64,000 bases of DNA from assembly GCF_014196255.1 (NCBI RefSeq), contig NZ_JACIDH010000001.1, forward strand, positions 372,001-436,000, read 5' to 3'. The position numbers were made by a program, and so were the translations under genes. Shown piece by piece: positions 18,153 through 27,302 of the stretch. Origin of the DNA: Sphingomonas pseudosanguinis. Its GTDB lineage: Bacteria > Pseudomonadota > Alphaproteobacteria > Sphingomonadales > Sphingomonadaceae. Numbering within the stretch: the first letter of the stretch is position 1; every line of letters begins with the position of its first letter. The notes below the pieces were generated by a model, which saw nothing but the letters and a program-made list of their open reading frames with translations, was not told the DNA's origin and did not search any database.

Positions 18153-19451
18153 ATGGCGACAGCTGCAGTTTCGAGTCCCCCGGCAAAGGGTTCGCCGGAC
18201 AGGGGTCAGGATGCCGACCGCCGCCGTGCGACACGGTGGCTTCAGGCGCTGAATTTCTTCATGGCCGATATGCAGGCCGGGATCGGCCCCTTCCTGGGCG
18301 TCTTCCTGCAACAGCGCGGGTGGCAGACGGGGCCGATCGGCTCGGTCATGACGCTGGGTGGTGTCGCGGGCATGGTGATGACCGTGCCGGCGGGCGCGTT
18401 CATCGACCATACCGACAAGAAGCGTTGGGTCGTCGTCATCACCGGCATCTGCACGGTGCTGGCGTCCTTCCTGATCCTCTGGTCGCAGGCGGGGATCGTC
18501 GTCGGCATCAGCCAGGTGGCGACCGCGATCGCCGGCGCGGCGATCGGCCCCGCCGTCACCGGCATGACGCTGGGCGTGGTTCGGCAAAAAGGCTTCAACG
18601 CGCAGAATGGCCGCAACCAGGCGTGGAACCATGCCGGCAACGTGGTCGGCGCAGGGTTGTCGGGCTATCTCGGCTGGAAGTTCGGGATGCCGGCCATCTT
18701 CTTCCTCGCCGCCGCCTTCGGGGTGCTGGCGATCATATCGGTCCTGTCGATCCCCGAACGCGCCATCGACCACCGCGCCGCGCGCGGGCTGGAGGATGAG
18801 GATGGCGACGCGGACGAAGGCGGTCAGGCCGAGGGGTTCAAGGCGCTGCTCGCCAACAAGCCGATGCTGGTCCTGGCGGCGGCGCTCGCCTGTTTCCATC
18901 TGGGCAATGGCGCGATGCTGCCGCTTTATGGTCTCGCGGTGGTCGGCGCGGGCAAGGGCGATGCGGCGATGTTCACCGCCACCACCGTCGTCGTCGCGCA
19001 GGCGGTGATGATCGTCGCCAGCCTGATCGCGATGAAGGTCGCCGCCGGGCGCGGCTATTGGCTGGTGCTGCTGATCTCCTTTGCGGCACTTCCCCTGCGC
19101 GGGTTCCTGGCGGGCACCTTCATCGAGCATTGGGGCGTGTGGCCGGTACAGGCGCTCGACGGTATCGGTGCCGGCTTGCAGAGCGTCGCGGTGCCTGGCC
19201 TCGTCGCCTGCCTGCTGAACGGCACCGGCCGGGTCAATGTTGGGCAGGGCGCGGTGATGACGATCCAGGGCGTCGGCGCCTCGCTGTCGCCGGCGATCGG
19301 CGGCTGGCTGGCGCAGGAACTGGGCTATCAGACCGCCTTCTACATTCTGGGCGGGTTCGCGGTCGCCAGCCTGGCGCTGTGGATCGGTTTCGCCGGCACG
19401 CTGCGCCCCGCCTGCGCCGGCGGCGCGAAGCCCGAGGAGGCCATGGCATGA
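18153..19451 (+). CDS. MFS transporter (first gene of MFS-MPE-ArsB operon)
   Basis: A 432-aa inner membrane transporter with about 12 hydrophobic segments. It has FFMADMQAGIGPFLGVFLQ in helix 1 and the loop motif GAFIDHTDKKRW (DxxxKK form of MFS motif A). A charged acidic linker (EDEDGDADEGGQ) sits in the central loop. The start at 18153 follows GGAGAC; the longer open frame upstream is unlikely. It overlaps the next gene by ATGA. The substrate is not evident; similar transporters are often annotated simply as MFS, and the neighbours suggest an oxyanion or phosphorylated compound. Confidence 0.87.
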   Translation: MATAAVSSPPAKGSPDRGQDADRRRATRWLQALNFFMADMQAGIGPFLGVFLQQRGWQTGPIGSVMTLGGVAGMVMTVPAGAFIDHTDKKRWVVVITGICTVLASFLILWSQAGIVVGISQVATAIAGAAIGPAVTGMTLGVVRQKGFNAQNGRNQAWNHAGNVVGAGLSGYLGWKFGMPAIFFLAAAFGVLAIISVLSIPERAIDHRAARGLEDEDGDADEGGQAEGFKALLANKPMLVLAAALACFHLGNGAMLPLYGLAVVGAGKGDAAMFTATTVVVAQAVMIVASLIAMKVAAGRGYWLVLLISFAALPLRGFLAGTFIEHWGVWPVQALDGIGAGLQSVAVPGLVACLLNGTGRVNVGQGAVMTIQGVGASLSPAIGGWLAQELGYQTAFYILGGFAVASLALWIGFAGTLRPACAGGAKPEEAMA

Positions 19452-20554
19452 GCGGCATTTGCTGGGTTCATATCGGCGATCTGCATCTGGACGAGGCGGA
19501 TGACTGGCAGGGGCTTGGCCGGCTGAAGACCATCGTCGCCCAGGTGAACGCGCATCTCGGCGATGCCGATTTCGTCTTCGTCCCCGGCGACAACGCCAAT
19601 CATGGTACGCCCGCGCAATATGCCTGGATGATGGACGCGCTCGCGCCGCTTTCGCTGCCCTGGCGGATCATCCCCGGCGACCATGATTTCGAGCCGGGCG
19701 ACCTGTCCCATTACGACGCCGCGATCCCCGAGGCGAATCGGCCCGAGGTGGAGGTGATCGCCGGGCATCGCTGCCTGTTCCTGGACGTCGTGTCGGCGGG
19801 GGCGGGCGGTCCCGATTTCCGGCTGACCATGCATCATCGCAATCGGCTGGCCGAGGAACTGGCGCGGGCCAAGGCGAGCGGACAGGTGCCGCTGGTCTTC
19901 ATGCACGCCTATCCCGGCGATCTGGCGGCGGACGGAGACCTGATCGCGCGCCAGTTCATCGAGGGCGAGGTCGCCTTCGTCGACACCGGGCACACCCATT
20001 ACAACGAGCTGCTGAACGACGGCCGCGTCGTCTATGGCGCGACCCGCTCCACCGCGCAGATCGAGGAGGATGGCGGCGCGCCGGGCTTCGCCATCGTCTG
20101 TGTCGAGGACCGGGTGGTCAGCTGGCGCTTCCGCCGGCTCGATGCGCCCTGGCCGCATGTTCAGATCGTGTCACCGGGCGATGTCCGGCTGATCACGCGG
20201 CCGACCGATCCGTATCAGGTGCCCCGGCCCGGCGTGGTCGAGGTGGTGGCGCGGCTGTTCGGCGCGGATACGCCGCCCGTCGCGCGCGCCGGTGAAAGTG
20301 ATACGCCGATGACGCAGGGCGAGGATGGCCTGTGGCGCGCGGCGGTGACGCTCATCGAAGGACTGAACGTGATCGAGGTCCGTTGCGGTGAAGGTTACGA
20401 CCGGATCGACTGTCTGGTGCGCGGCGTCCATGCCATCCCCAAGCGCCGCCTGCCCGTCGCGCCGGGCGAGGATTGTCACGCCATCGGCGCCTGGCCTATC
20501 GCCGGGATCGATGGCGCCCGGCTCGGGCCGAACAAGAATGGGTGCGGATGGTGA
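19448..20554 (+). CDS. Calcineurin-like metallophosphoesterase
   Basis: A 368-aa cytoplasmic enzyme. The five motifs of the binuclear metallophosphoesterase fold are visible in order: HIGDLHLDE, VPGDNANH, IPGDHDFE (replacing GNHD/E), LVFMHAYPGD and DTGHTHYNE. The C-terminal third (after about residue 240) is a separate beta-rich region with VVEVVARLFGADTPPVARAG that resembles an Ig-like or substrate-specificity module. The start overlaps the MFS stop (ATGA), and its end overlaps the ArsB-like start, so all three genes are translationally coupled. No signal peptide. The phosphoester substrate is unknown. Confidence 0.85.
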   Translation: MSGICWVHIGDLHLDEADDWQGLGRLKTIVAQVNAHLGDADFVFVPGDNANHGTPAQYAWMMDALAPLSLPWRIIPGDHDFEPGDLSHYDAAIPEANRPEVEVIAGHRCLFLDVVSAGAGGPDFRLTMHHRNRLAEELARAKASGQVPLVFMHAYPGDLAADGDLIARQFIEGEVAFVDTGHTHYNELLNDGRVVYGATRSTAQIEEDGGAPGFAIVCVEDRVVSWRFRRLDAPWPHVQIVSPGDVRLITRPTDPYQVPRPGVVEVVARLFGADTPPVARAGESDTPMTQGEDGLWRAAVTLIEGLNVIEVRCGEGYDRIDCLVRGVHAIPKRRLPVAPGEDCHAIGAWPIAGIDGARLGPNKNGCGW

Positions 20555-21801
20555 CGCTGGCTTATGGGGCCACCTGGGCGATTGCGGGGCTGGCGACGGC
20601 CGGGGTGATCGCGCGGCCGATGCGCTGGCCCGAATGGATCTGGGCGGTGACGGGCGCGGTGCTGCTGATCCTGCTCGGCCTGATGCCTTGGCACGAAGCG
20701 GGGCAGGCGGTGGCCAAGGGGCTGGACGTCTATCTCTTCCTGATCGGCATGATGCTGCTCAGCGAGACCGCGCGCGAACATGGCGCGTTCGACTGGATCG
20801 CCGCCACCGCCGTCAACATGGCGGGGCGGTCGCGCGCGAAGCTGTTCGCGCTGGTCTATGCGACGGGCGTCATTGTCACGACCTTCATGTCGAACGACGC
20901 CACCGCCGTCGTGCTGACGCCGGCCGTGTTCGTCGCGGCCAAGAAGGCCAAGGCCGACCCGTTGCCGCTGCTCTTCGCCTGCGCGCTGATCGCCAATGCG
21001 GCCAGCTTCGTGCTGCCCATCTCCAACCCCGCCAATCTGGTCCTGTACGGCGGGCACATGCCGCCGCTGGGCGCGTGGCTGGCGGCGTTCGCACTTCCGT
21101 CGCTGGCGTCGATCGCCGTCACCTTCGCGGTGTTGCGCGTTGCCCAGCGGGCGCGGATCGCCGGGGGCTGCGAATGCGACGTGGCGCGCGATGCGCTGTC
21201 GACCGGCGGCAAGCTGGCGATGGCGGGGATCGGGCTGACCGCGATCCTGCTGCTGATCGTGTCGGCGCTGGACATCGAACTGGGCCTGCCGACCGCGCTG
21301 GCGGGGATCGCGACGGCGGTGATCGTCTCGCTGCTCGCGGGGCGTTCGCCGTTGACGCTGGCCAAGTCGGTCAGCTGGGGCGTGCTGCCGCTGGTCGCCG
21401 GGCTGTTCGTGCTGGTCGAGGCGCTGGACCGGACGGGCGTGATCGCCTGGGTCGCACGCGGGCTGCGCGCAATGTTGAACGACCCGATCCGTGCGGCGGC
21501 GATATCGGGCACCACGCTCGCCTTTGTCAGCAACGCGATGAACAACCTGCCCGCCGGCCTGATCGCCAGCAGCGCGATCGCGCAGGCGCAGCCACCGCAG
21601 ATCGTCACCGACGCGCTCTTGATCGGTGTCGATCTGGGGCCGAACCTGTCGGTGACGGGGTCGCTGGCGACGATCCTGTGGCTTCAGGCGATCCGGCGCG
21701 AGGGGGAGGATGTGAGCTTCCTCGCCTTCCTGAAGGTCGGCGCGGTGGCGATGCCGCTGGCCTTGCTGGCGGCATTGGGGGTGCGGTTGTTGATCGGGTG
21801 A
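20548..21801 (+). CDS. ArsB-like arsenite/anion permease
   Basis: A 417-aa membrane protein of the ArsB / ion transporter superfamily with about 11-12 segments. It contains TTFMSNDATAVVLTPAVF in the first half and AFVSNAMNNLPAGL in the second, the paired SN(D/A) hairpin loops typical of this family, and DLGPNLSVTGSLATILW, the strongly conserved ArsB C-terminal signature. ATG at 20548 overlaps the phosphoesterase end; a GTG six bases upstream is possible. No arsR or arsC is visible nearby, so true arsenite export is plausible but unproven. It ends at the family E repeats. Confidence 0.88.
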   Translation: MVTLAYGATWAIAGLATAGVIARPMRWPEWIWAVTGAVLLILLGLMPWHEAGQAVAKGLDVYLFLIGMMLLSETAREHGAFDWIAATAVNMAGRSRAKLFALVYATGVIVTTFMSNDATAVVLTPAVFVAAKKAKADPLPLLFACALIANAASFVLPISNPANLVLYGGHMPPLGAWLAAFALPSLASIAVTFAVLRVAQRARIAGGCECDVARDALSTGGKLAMAGIGLTAILLLIVSALDIELGLPTALAGIATAVIVSLLAGRSPLTLAKSVSWGVLPLVAGLFVLVEALDRTGVIAWVARGLRAMLNDPIRAAAISGTTLAFVSNAMNNLPAGLIASSAIAQAQPPQIVTDALLIGVDLGPNLSVTGSLATILWLQAIRREGEDVSFLAFLKVGAVAMPLALLAALGVRLLIG

Positions 21802-21825
21802 GGGTGGTTGGAGCGCGTGGGGCGT

Positions 21826-21955
21826 GGCCTTCGACGTCGCTCAGGCTGGACGAGGTTCGGGGGTGAAACCCAACATCCGTTCGCACTGAGCGAAGTCGAA
21901 GTGCACGCGGCGCGCTCGCCCCTTGGCCTTCGACTGCGCTCAGGCTGAACGGAGG
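21826..21955. repeat. Family E repeats (three units)
   Basis: Three related units: 21826-21855 and 21925-21955 read GGCCTTCGAC..CGCTCAGGCT..ACG, and 21877-21901 is the inverted form CCGTTCGCACTGAGCGAAGTCGAAG. They lie between the convergent ArsB-like and threonine synthase genes. The core CTTCGACTTCGCTCAG is, from memory, a very common intergenic repeat of sphingomonads. Confidence 0.75.
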
Positions 21956-21961
21956 TGGGGA

Positions 21962-23185
<1,224 letters not shown>

Positions 23186-23244
23186 GGACGCCAGCCTATC
23201 GGCGCCCCCGTCGCGGCGCCATAGCCTTGCGGCGGCGCGACATT

Positions 23245-23874
23245 TTATCCCGATGCTGGGCCGAGCCGGTCGATCTGCCGGTCATGCACGCGCGACAGCG
23301 TCAGCAGCGCGGTCGCCGCGCCGATCAAGCACATCAGCATGTCCCACTGCGTGTCCCAGGGATCGCCCTGCGTTCCCAGAAACGCGTCCGCCCCCTGGCC
23401 CAGCGCCATGGCGGTGGCGAACTCGATCAGTTCGTAAGCGGCGCTGATCGCCAGGCAGCAGGCAAGGACCAGCACGACCAGCATCCCGCCACGCAGCCGC
23501 GCATGCCGGACCAGCCATTCGCGGATCACGATCGCGGGCACGAAGCGCTGCGCGACATGGCCCGGCCGATCATAGGGGTTGCGCGTGAGATGCAGCCAGT
23601 CCTGCACCCAATATCCCGCCGGCACCCGCGCATAGCTGTATGCTCCGCCCAGCATCAGAATCAGCCCGTGCACACCGATCAGGATCAGTGCGAGGTCGGT
23701 CAGCCCGACCCGCCGGCGCAGCCCCCACAGGACGGGCAACGCGATCAGCACCGGCGCCACTTCCATCCACCAGGTCGCCCGGTCGAACGGCCGCCATCCC
23801 GACGCGATCAGCCCCGCACTCCAGATCGGCGTCAGCAGGACCAATCGCCGGTTCGCATGTCGCTCGTCCGTCAT
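23245..23874 (-). CDS. DUF2238 (YjdF-type) inner membrane protein
   Basis: A 209-aa protein with about six hydrophobic segments. The family's landmark residues are present: YSYARVPAGYWVQDWLHLTR followed by NPYDRPGHVAQRFVPAI, then SAAYELIEFATAMALG and GTQGDPWDTQWDMLMCLIG. The conserved Asp, His, Glu and Trp residues in membrane loops suggest an enzyme or metal-binding membrane protein, but DUF2238 proteins have no proven function that I know. It runs in the same direction as the threonine synthase gene but is 59 bp upstream of it. A downstream ATG is not needed. Confidence 0.82.
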   Translation of the reverse strand: MTDERHANRRLVLLTPIWSAGLIASGWRPFDRATWWMEVAPVLIALPVLWGLRRRVGLTDLALILIGVHGLILMLGGAYSYARVPAGYWVQDWLHLTRNPYDRPGHVAQRFVPAIVIREWLVRHARLRGGMLVVLVLACCLAISAAYELIEFATAMALGQGADAFLGTQGDPWDTQWDMLMCLIGAATALLTLSRVHDRQIDRLGPASG

Positions 23875-23973
23875 GATGGACAGGATAACCGGTCGCGGGC
23901 CCCTCGCAATCCGTTGTGCGGGCGGGTCCGCAATGTCAGGAGCGAGGGCGATACCGAACGGAAGGCGATGCTC

Positions 23974-24717
23974 ATGATCCTACGCAGCGACGAGACTCAG
24001 GATGTCGAGGTATCCGGCGGCGGCGCGATGCGGATGCACCTGTTCCGGCCCGCGATCGAGGGCCAGTTCCCCGGCGTGATGCTGTTCTCCGAAATCTATC
24101 AGGTGACCGCGCCGATCCGGCGGCTGGCGGCGATGCTGGCGGGGCAGGGCTATGTCGTCGCGGTGCCGGAGGTCTATCATGAATATGAGCCCGCCGGCAC
24201 CGTCCTCGCCTATGACAAGCCCGGCACCGATCGCGGCAACGACCTGAAATTCACCAAGCCGGTCGCGGCCTATGACGCCGATGCCACGGCCGGGCTGACC
24301 GCGCTCGCCGCGCATCCGGCGTGCAACGGACGGCTGGGCACGTTCGGCGTGTGTCTCGGCGGGCACCTCGCTTACCGCGCCGCGCTTGATCCGCGCGTGT
24401 CGGCGGCGGCGTGCTTCTATGCGACCGACATCCATTCGGGGACGCTCGGCGAGGGACGCCGGGACGACAGCCTGGCGCGGATGGACGAACTGAAGGCCGA
24501 GGCGCTGTTCGTCTGGGGCCGGCAGGACCCGCATGTCCCCTATGCCGGGCGCGAGGCGATCCGCGCGCGGCTGGAAGCGGTCGGCGCGTCGTACGAATGG
24601 CATGAGGTCAACGGCCAGCACGCCTTTCTGCGCGACGAAGGCCCCCGTTACGACCCGGCGCTGTTCCTGCAGGCGATGGACTGGACGCTGGCGCTGTACC
24701 GACGCGCGCTTCGCTGA
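23974..24717 (+). CDS. Dienelactone hydrolase family protein
   Basis: A 247-aa alpha/beta hydrolase. It shows MLFSEIYQVTAPIRRLA (acidic residue near the oxyanion site), the nucleophile elbow FGVCLGGHLAYRA with Cys as in dienelactone hydrolase, the Asp of WGRQDPHVPYAG and the His of NGQHAFLRDEG. These complete a Cys-Asp-His triad. A GGAAGG eight bases before the ATG at 23974 supports that start; ATG 23968 is two codons longer but too close to the ribosome site. No aromatic degradation genes flank it, so the natural substrate may be another ester or lactone. Confidence 0.87.
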   Translation: MILRSDETQDVEVSGGGAMRMHLFRPAIEGQFPGVMLFSEIYQVTAPIRRLAAMLAGQGYVVAVPEVYHEYEPAGTVLAYDKPGTDRGNDLKFTKPVAAYDADATAGLTALAAHPACNGRLGTFGVCLGGHLAYRAALDPRVSAAACFYATDIHSGTLGEGRRDDSLARMDELKAEALFVWGRQDPHVPYAGREAIRARLEAVGASYEWHEVNGQHAFLRDEGPRYDPALFLQAMDWTLALYRRALR

Positions 24718-24813
24718 TCCCGGTGGCGGCTATTGGCGGGCGTTTACCAAAAACGTTGGGGGAAGTTTAACGGGTTGTGACCAATTTGGACGGCAAAAGG
24801 ATCACGCCCGTCC

Positions 24814-25395
24814 ATGGCCCGCTTTCTCGCCTCACTTCGTCGCGCACGGCGCCGGCGTCCGATCCTTGGCGATCGGCGTGGGGCGGTGATCGTCGAGTTC
24901 GCGCTGGTCGCCGCGCCGCTGATAACGCTCATCTTCGCGATGATCTTTGCGAGCCTGGCCTATCTGGCGCAGGAGGCGCTGGAGAGCGCGGTCGAGATTT
25001 CCGCGCGCAGCATCATGACCGGACAGAGCCAGTCGAGCGACATTCAGGGGCTGTCCCAGGGGATGACCCGCGCGCAACTGGCCGAACGCTTTCGGAAAAA
25101 GGGCTGCGAGAACCTGCCCGGCTTCATGTCCTGCGACCGGCTCTATGTCGAGGTGAAGGCCGCATCGTCGGGCAACGGCCTGCTCGACAGTGCAGTGCAG
25201 CTGGTGATCGATGCCAGCGGCAAGATCGGCGTCCCGCTATCCTACGATCTGGGCAGTCAGGGCGCGATCGTCATGGTGCGCTTTTATTATCGCTGGCCGA
25301 TGCCGATCGCGCCGACCGCCAATCTGAATTCGTGGGGCTCCGGCTCGGCAGTGCTCGTCGCGACCTCGGTCGCCAAAACGGAATCGTACAACTGA
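24814..25395 (+). CDS. TadE/TadG-like pilus-assembly protein 1
   Basis: A 193-aa protein whose N-terminal DRRGAVIVEFALVAAPLITL is the TadE-type prepilin-like segment: a short basic leader, a Glu at position +5 of the hydrophobic stretch and one membrane helix. The rest is an extracytoplasmic domain with two Cys (GCENLPGFMSC) that may pair. Its stop overlaps the next ATG. In known Tad systems such minor pseudopilins sit at the base of the Flp pilus. No tadA, tadB, tadC, flp or cpaC gene is present here. Confidence 0.85.
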   Translation: MARFLASLRRARRRRPILGDRRGAVIVEFALVAAPLITLIFAMIFASLAYLAQEALESAVEISARSIMTGQSQSSDIQGLSQGMTRAQLAERFRKKGCENLPGFMSCDRLYVEVKAASSGNGLLDSAVQLVIDASGKIGVPLSYDLGSQGAIVMVRFYYRWPMPIAPTANLNSWGSGSAVLVATSVAKTESYN

Positions 25396-25955
25396 TGCCG
25401 CGTCTTCCTTTTTTGCGCCGCCCGGCCGCGCCGGTGACGGGTGATCGGCGCGGCGTTGCGGTCGTCGAATTCGCGCTGATCCTGCCTGTCATGTTGCTGC
25501 TCTATTTCGGCGGCGTCCAATTGCAGGATGCGATCGCCTGCGACCGCAAGGTCTCGATCGCGACGCGAGCGCTCGCCGATCTGATCGGACAGAATCAGAG
25601 CGGTACGATCTCCGCAAAGGAGGTCCTCGACAGCCTGAACGCGGCGACCCAAGTACTCGTGCCGTTCGCCAGCGATCCATCCAAGCTGCGGATCAGCGCC
25701 ATCGCGTCCGACGACCATGGCCGCATCATCGTGCAGTGGAGCCAGGGACTGCGCATGACGCCCTATCGCCGGGGGCAGCAGATCACGGCACCTACCAGCA
25801 CGATCACGCCCGGCACCTACGTGCTGCTGGCCGAGGTCGATTATGCCTATTCTCCGCCGGTCCGGTTCGGAAATATCGGGCCGCTGACGCTGGGTGACCA
25901 GCTGTTCATGGTGCCGCGGAACACCGACAAGATCGATTGCCCGGATTGCCAATGA
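25395..25955 (+). CDS. TadE/TadG-like pilus-assembly protein 2
   Basis: A 186-aa pseudopilin-like protein with GDRRGVAVVEFALILPVMLL at residues about 16-35, the same leader-plus-helix as the gene before it. The exported part contains QVLVPFASDPSKLRISAIAS and ends DKIDCPDCQ, a CxxC at the C-terminus that could bind metal or form a disulphide. ATG is embedded in the previous stop (TGATG), and its own TGA overlaps the next ATG, so the three genes form one coupled unit. Confidence 0.85.
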   Translation: MPRLPFLRRPAAPVTGDRRGVAVVEFALILPVMLLLYFGGVQLQDAIACDRKVSIATRALADLIGQNQSGTISAKEVLDSLNAATQVLVPFASDPSKLRISAIASDDHGRIIVQWSQGLRMTPYRRGQQITAPTSTITPGTYVLLAEVDYAYSPPVRFGNIGPLTLGDQLFMVPRNTDKIDCPDCQ

Positions 25956-27277
25956 CCAGCATTTTCCCAGCCAAGCGCCCGTTCCGGTCTATGCTCCGCC
26001 ATCGGCGGGGCAATGTCATGCTGCTCTTTGCGCTGACGTTGCCGGTCCTGACCTTCGGAACGGGCATGGGGATCGACTATGCCCAGGCGATGAAGGCGCA
26101 GACGCGGCTCAACGCGATTGCCGATGCCGCCGCCCTGTCGGCCGTCAACAAGACCATGATGGGCAGGAGCGACAGCGAGGCCGCCGCCTATGCGCGTCAG
26201 GTGTTCATGGACCAGTACCGGGCGATGCTGGACACCGGCAGCGTCACGGTCAATCAGCTGAACGTCCAGACGGTGACCGACAATAGCGGTCGTCGTACCG
26301 CATCGATCAGCTATTCCGGTGCGCTGCGCAACAGTTTCGGCCAGATCCTGGGGCGCGACTGGATGGCGATCGCGGGCAAGTCGGCGACGACCAATGCGGT
26401 CGCGCCCGACATCGATTTCTACATGCTGCTCGACGTATCGGGATCGATGGCGTTGCCGACGACGACGGTGGGCCTGAAAAAGGTCGCCGACAGCAACAGT
26501 CGCGGATGCCGCTTCGCCTGCCACTCGGTCAACGACGTTCAGGGGCGTGACGCCAAGGGCAAGATGACCGACCTGTATGGGGTCGCGAAATCCTATGGCC
26601 TGTCGCTTCGGATCGATGACGAGGGCCGGGCCGTATCGCAGTTGACCGACACCGCCAAGACGACCGCCAGCCGCAACGGCGCGAATTACCGCATCGCGAT
26701 CCACACCTTCCGGGGGCGCGGCGGCTTCACCACGTTGCAAAGCCTGACGAAGAACATGGCAAAGGCGGCGACGAAGACCAAGTATCTGGTTCCGTCCCTC
26801 TTCTACAGCAACGGCTGCCCGACCCAGGAATGCCGTGACGATGATGTCGGCAAGGGCGATCTGGATTCGGCGCACAGCGATGCGTTCGACCGGGTCAACG
26901 AAAAGATTTCCAATCCCGGTACCGGACAGCGCGGCACTACGCCGCAGGCGGTCGTCTTCGTCGTCACCGACGGCATGCGCGACGAGTATCGCAGCGGCGG
27001 CAGGCCCGAGATCAACATCGATCCCGCCAAATGCGAGCAGTTGAAGAGCCGCAAGATCCGGATCGCGATCCTCTATACCGAGTATCTGAAGGAAGCGCTG
27101 GAGAACGATCCCTGGTCACAGCAGAATGTCGCGCCCTATCTCCACAAGGTAGAACCCGCGCTGCAGGCCTGCGCATCGCCCGGCCTTTATACCAAGGTGT
27201 CGACCGACCAGGACATTTCCAACGCGCTGGATGCGCTGTTCCGGACCGCCGTCGCGACCGCGCGCATCACCCAATAG
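25952..27277 (+). CDS. TadG-like protein with von Willebrand factor A domain
   Basis: A 441-aa exported protein: leader and membrane helix GNVMLLFALTLPVLTFGTGM (Flp/TadG N-terminal), then from about residue 150 a vWA domain. The metal-ion-dependent adhesion site is seen as LLDVSGSMALP, with a later VVFVVTDGMRD holding the second Asp. Cys residues occur in pairs (GCRFACHS; GCPTQEC), fitting disulphides outside the cytoplasm. Start at 25952 overlaps the upstream stop. TadG proteins of this layout anchor Flp pili or bind surfaces. It converges with uup after 25 bp, with no terminator seen between. Confidence 0.87.
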   Translation: MTSIFPAKRPFRSMLRHRRGNVMLLFALTLPVLTFGTGMGIDYAQAMKAQTRLNAIADAAALSAVNKTMMGRSDSEAAAYARQVFMDQYRAMLDTGSVTVNQLNVQTVTDNSGRRTASISYSGALRNSFGQILGRDWMAIAGKSATTNAVAPDIDFYMLLDVSGSMALPTTTVGLKKVADSNSRGCRFACHSVNDVQGRDAKGKMTDLYGVAKSYGLSLRIDDEGRAVSQLTDTAKTTASRNGANYRIAIHTFRGRGGFTTLQSLTKNMAKAATKTKYLVPSLFYSNGCPTQECRDDDVGKGDLDSAHSDAFDRVNEKISNPGTGQRGTTPQAVVFVVTDGMRDEYRSGGRPEINIDPAKCEQLKSRKIRIAILYTEYLKEALENDPWSQQNVAPYLHKVEPALQACASPGLYTKVSTDQDISNALDALFRTAVATARITQ

Positions 27278-27302
27278 GTGACGCGCGGCGGCGCGGCGTG
27301 GC

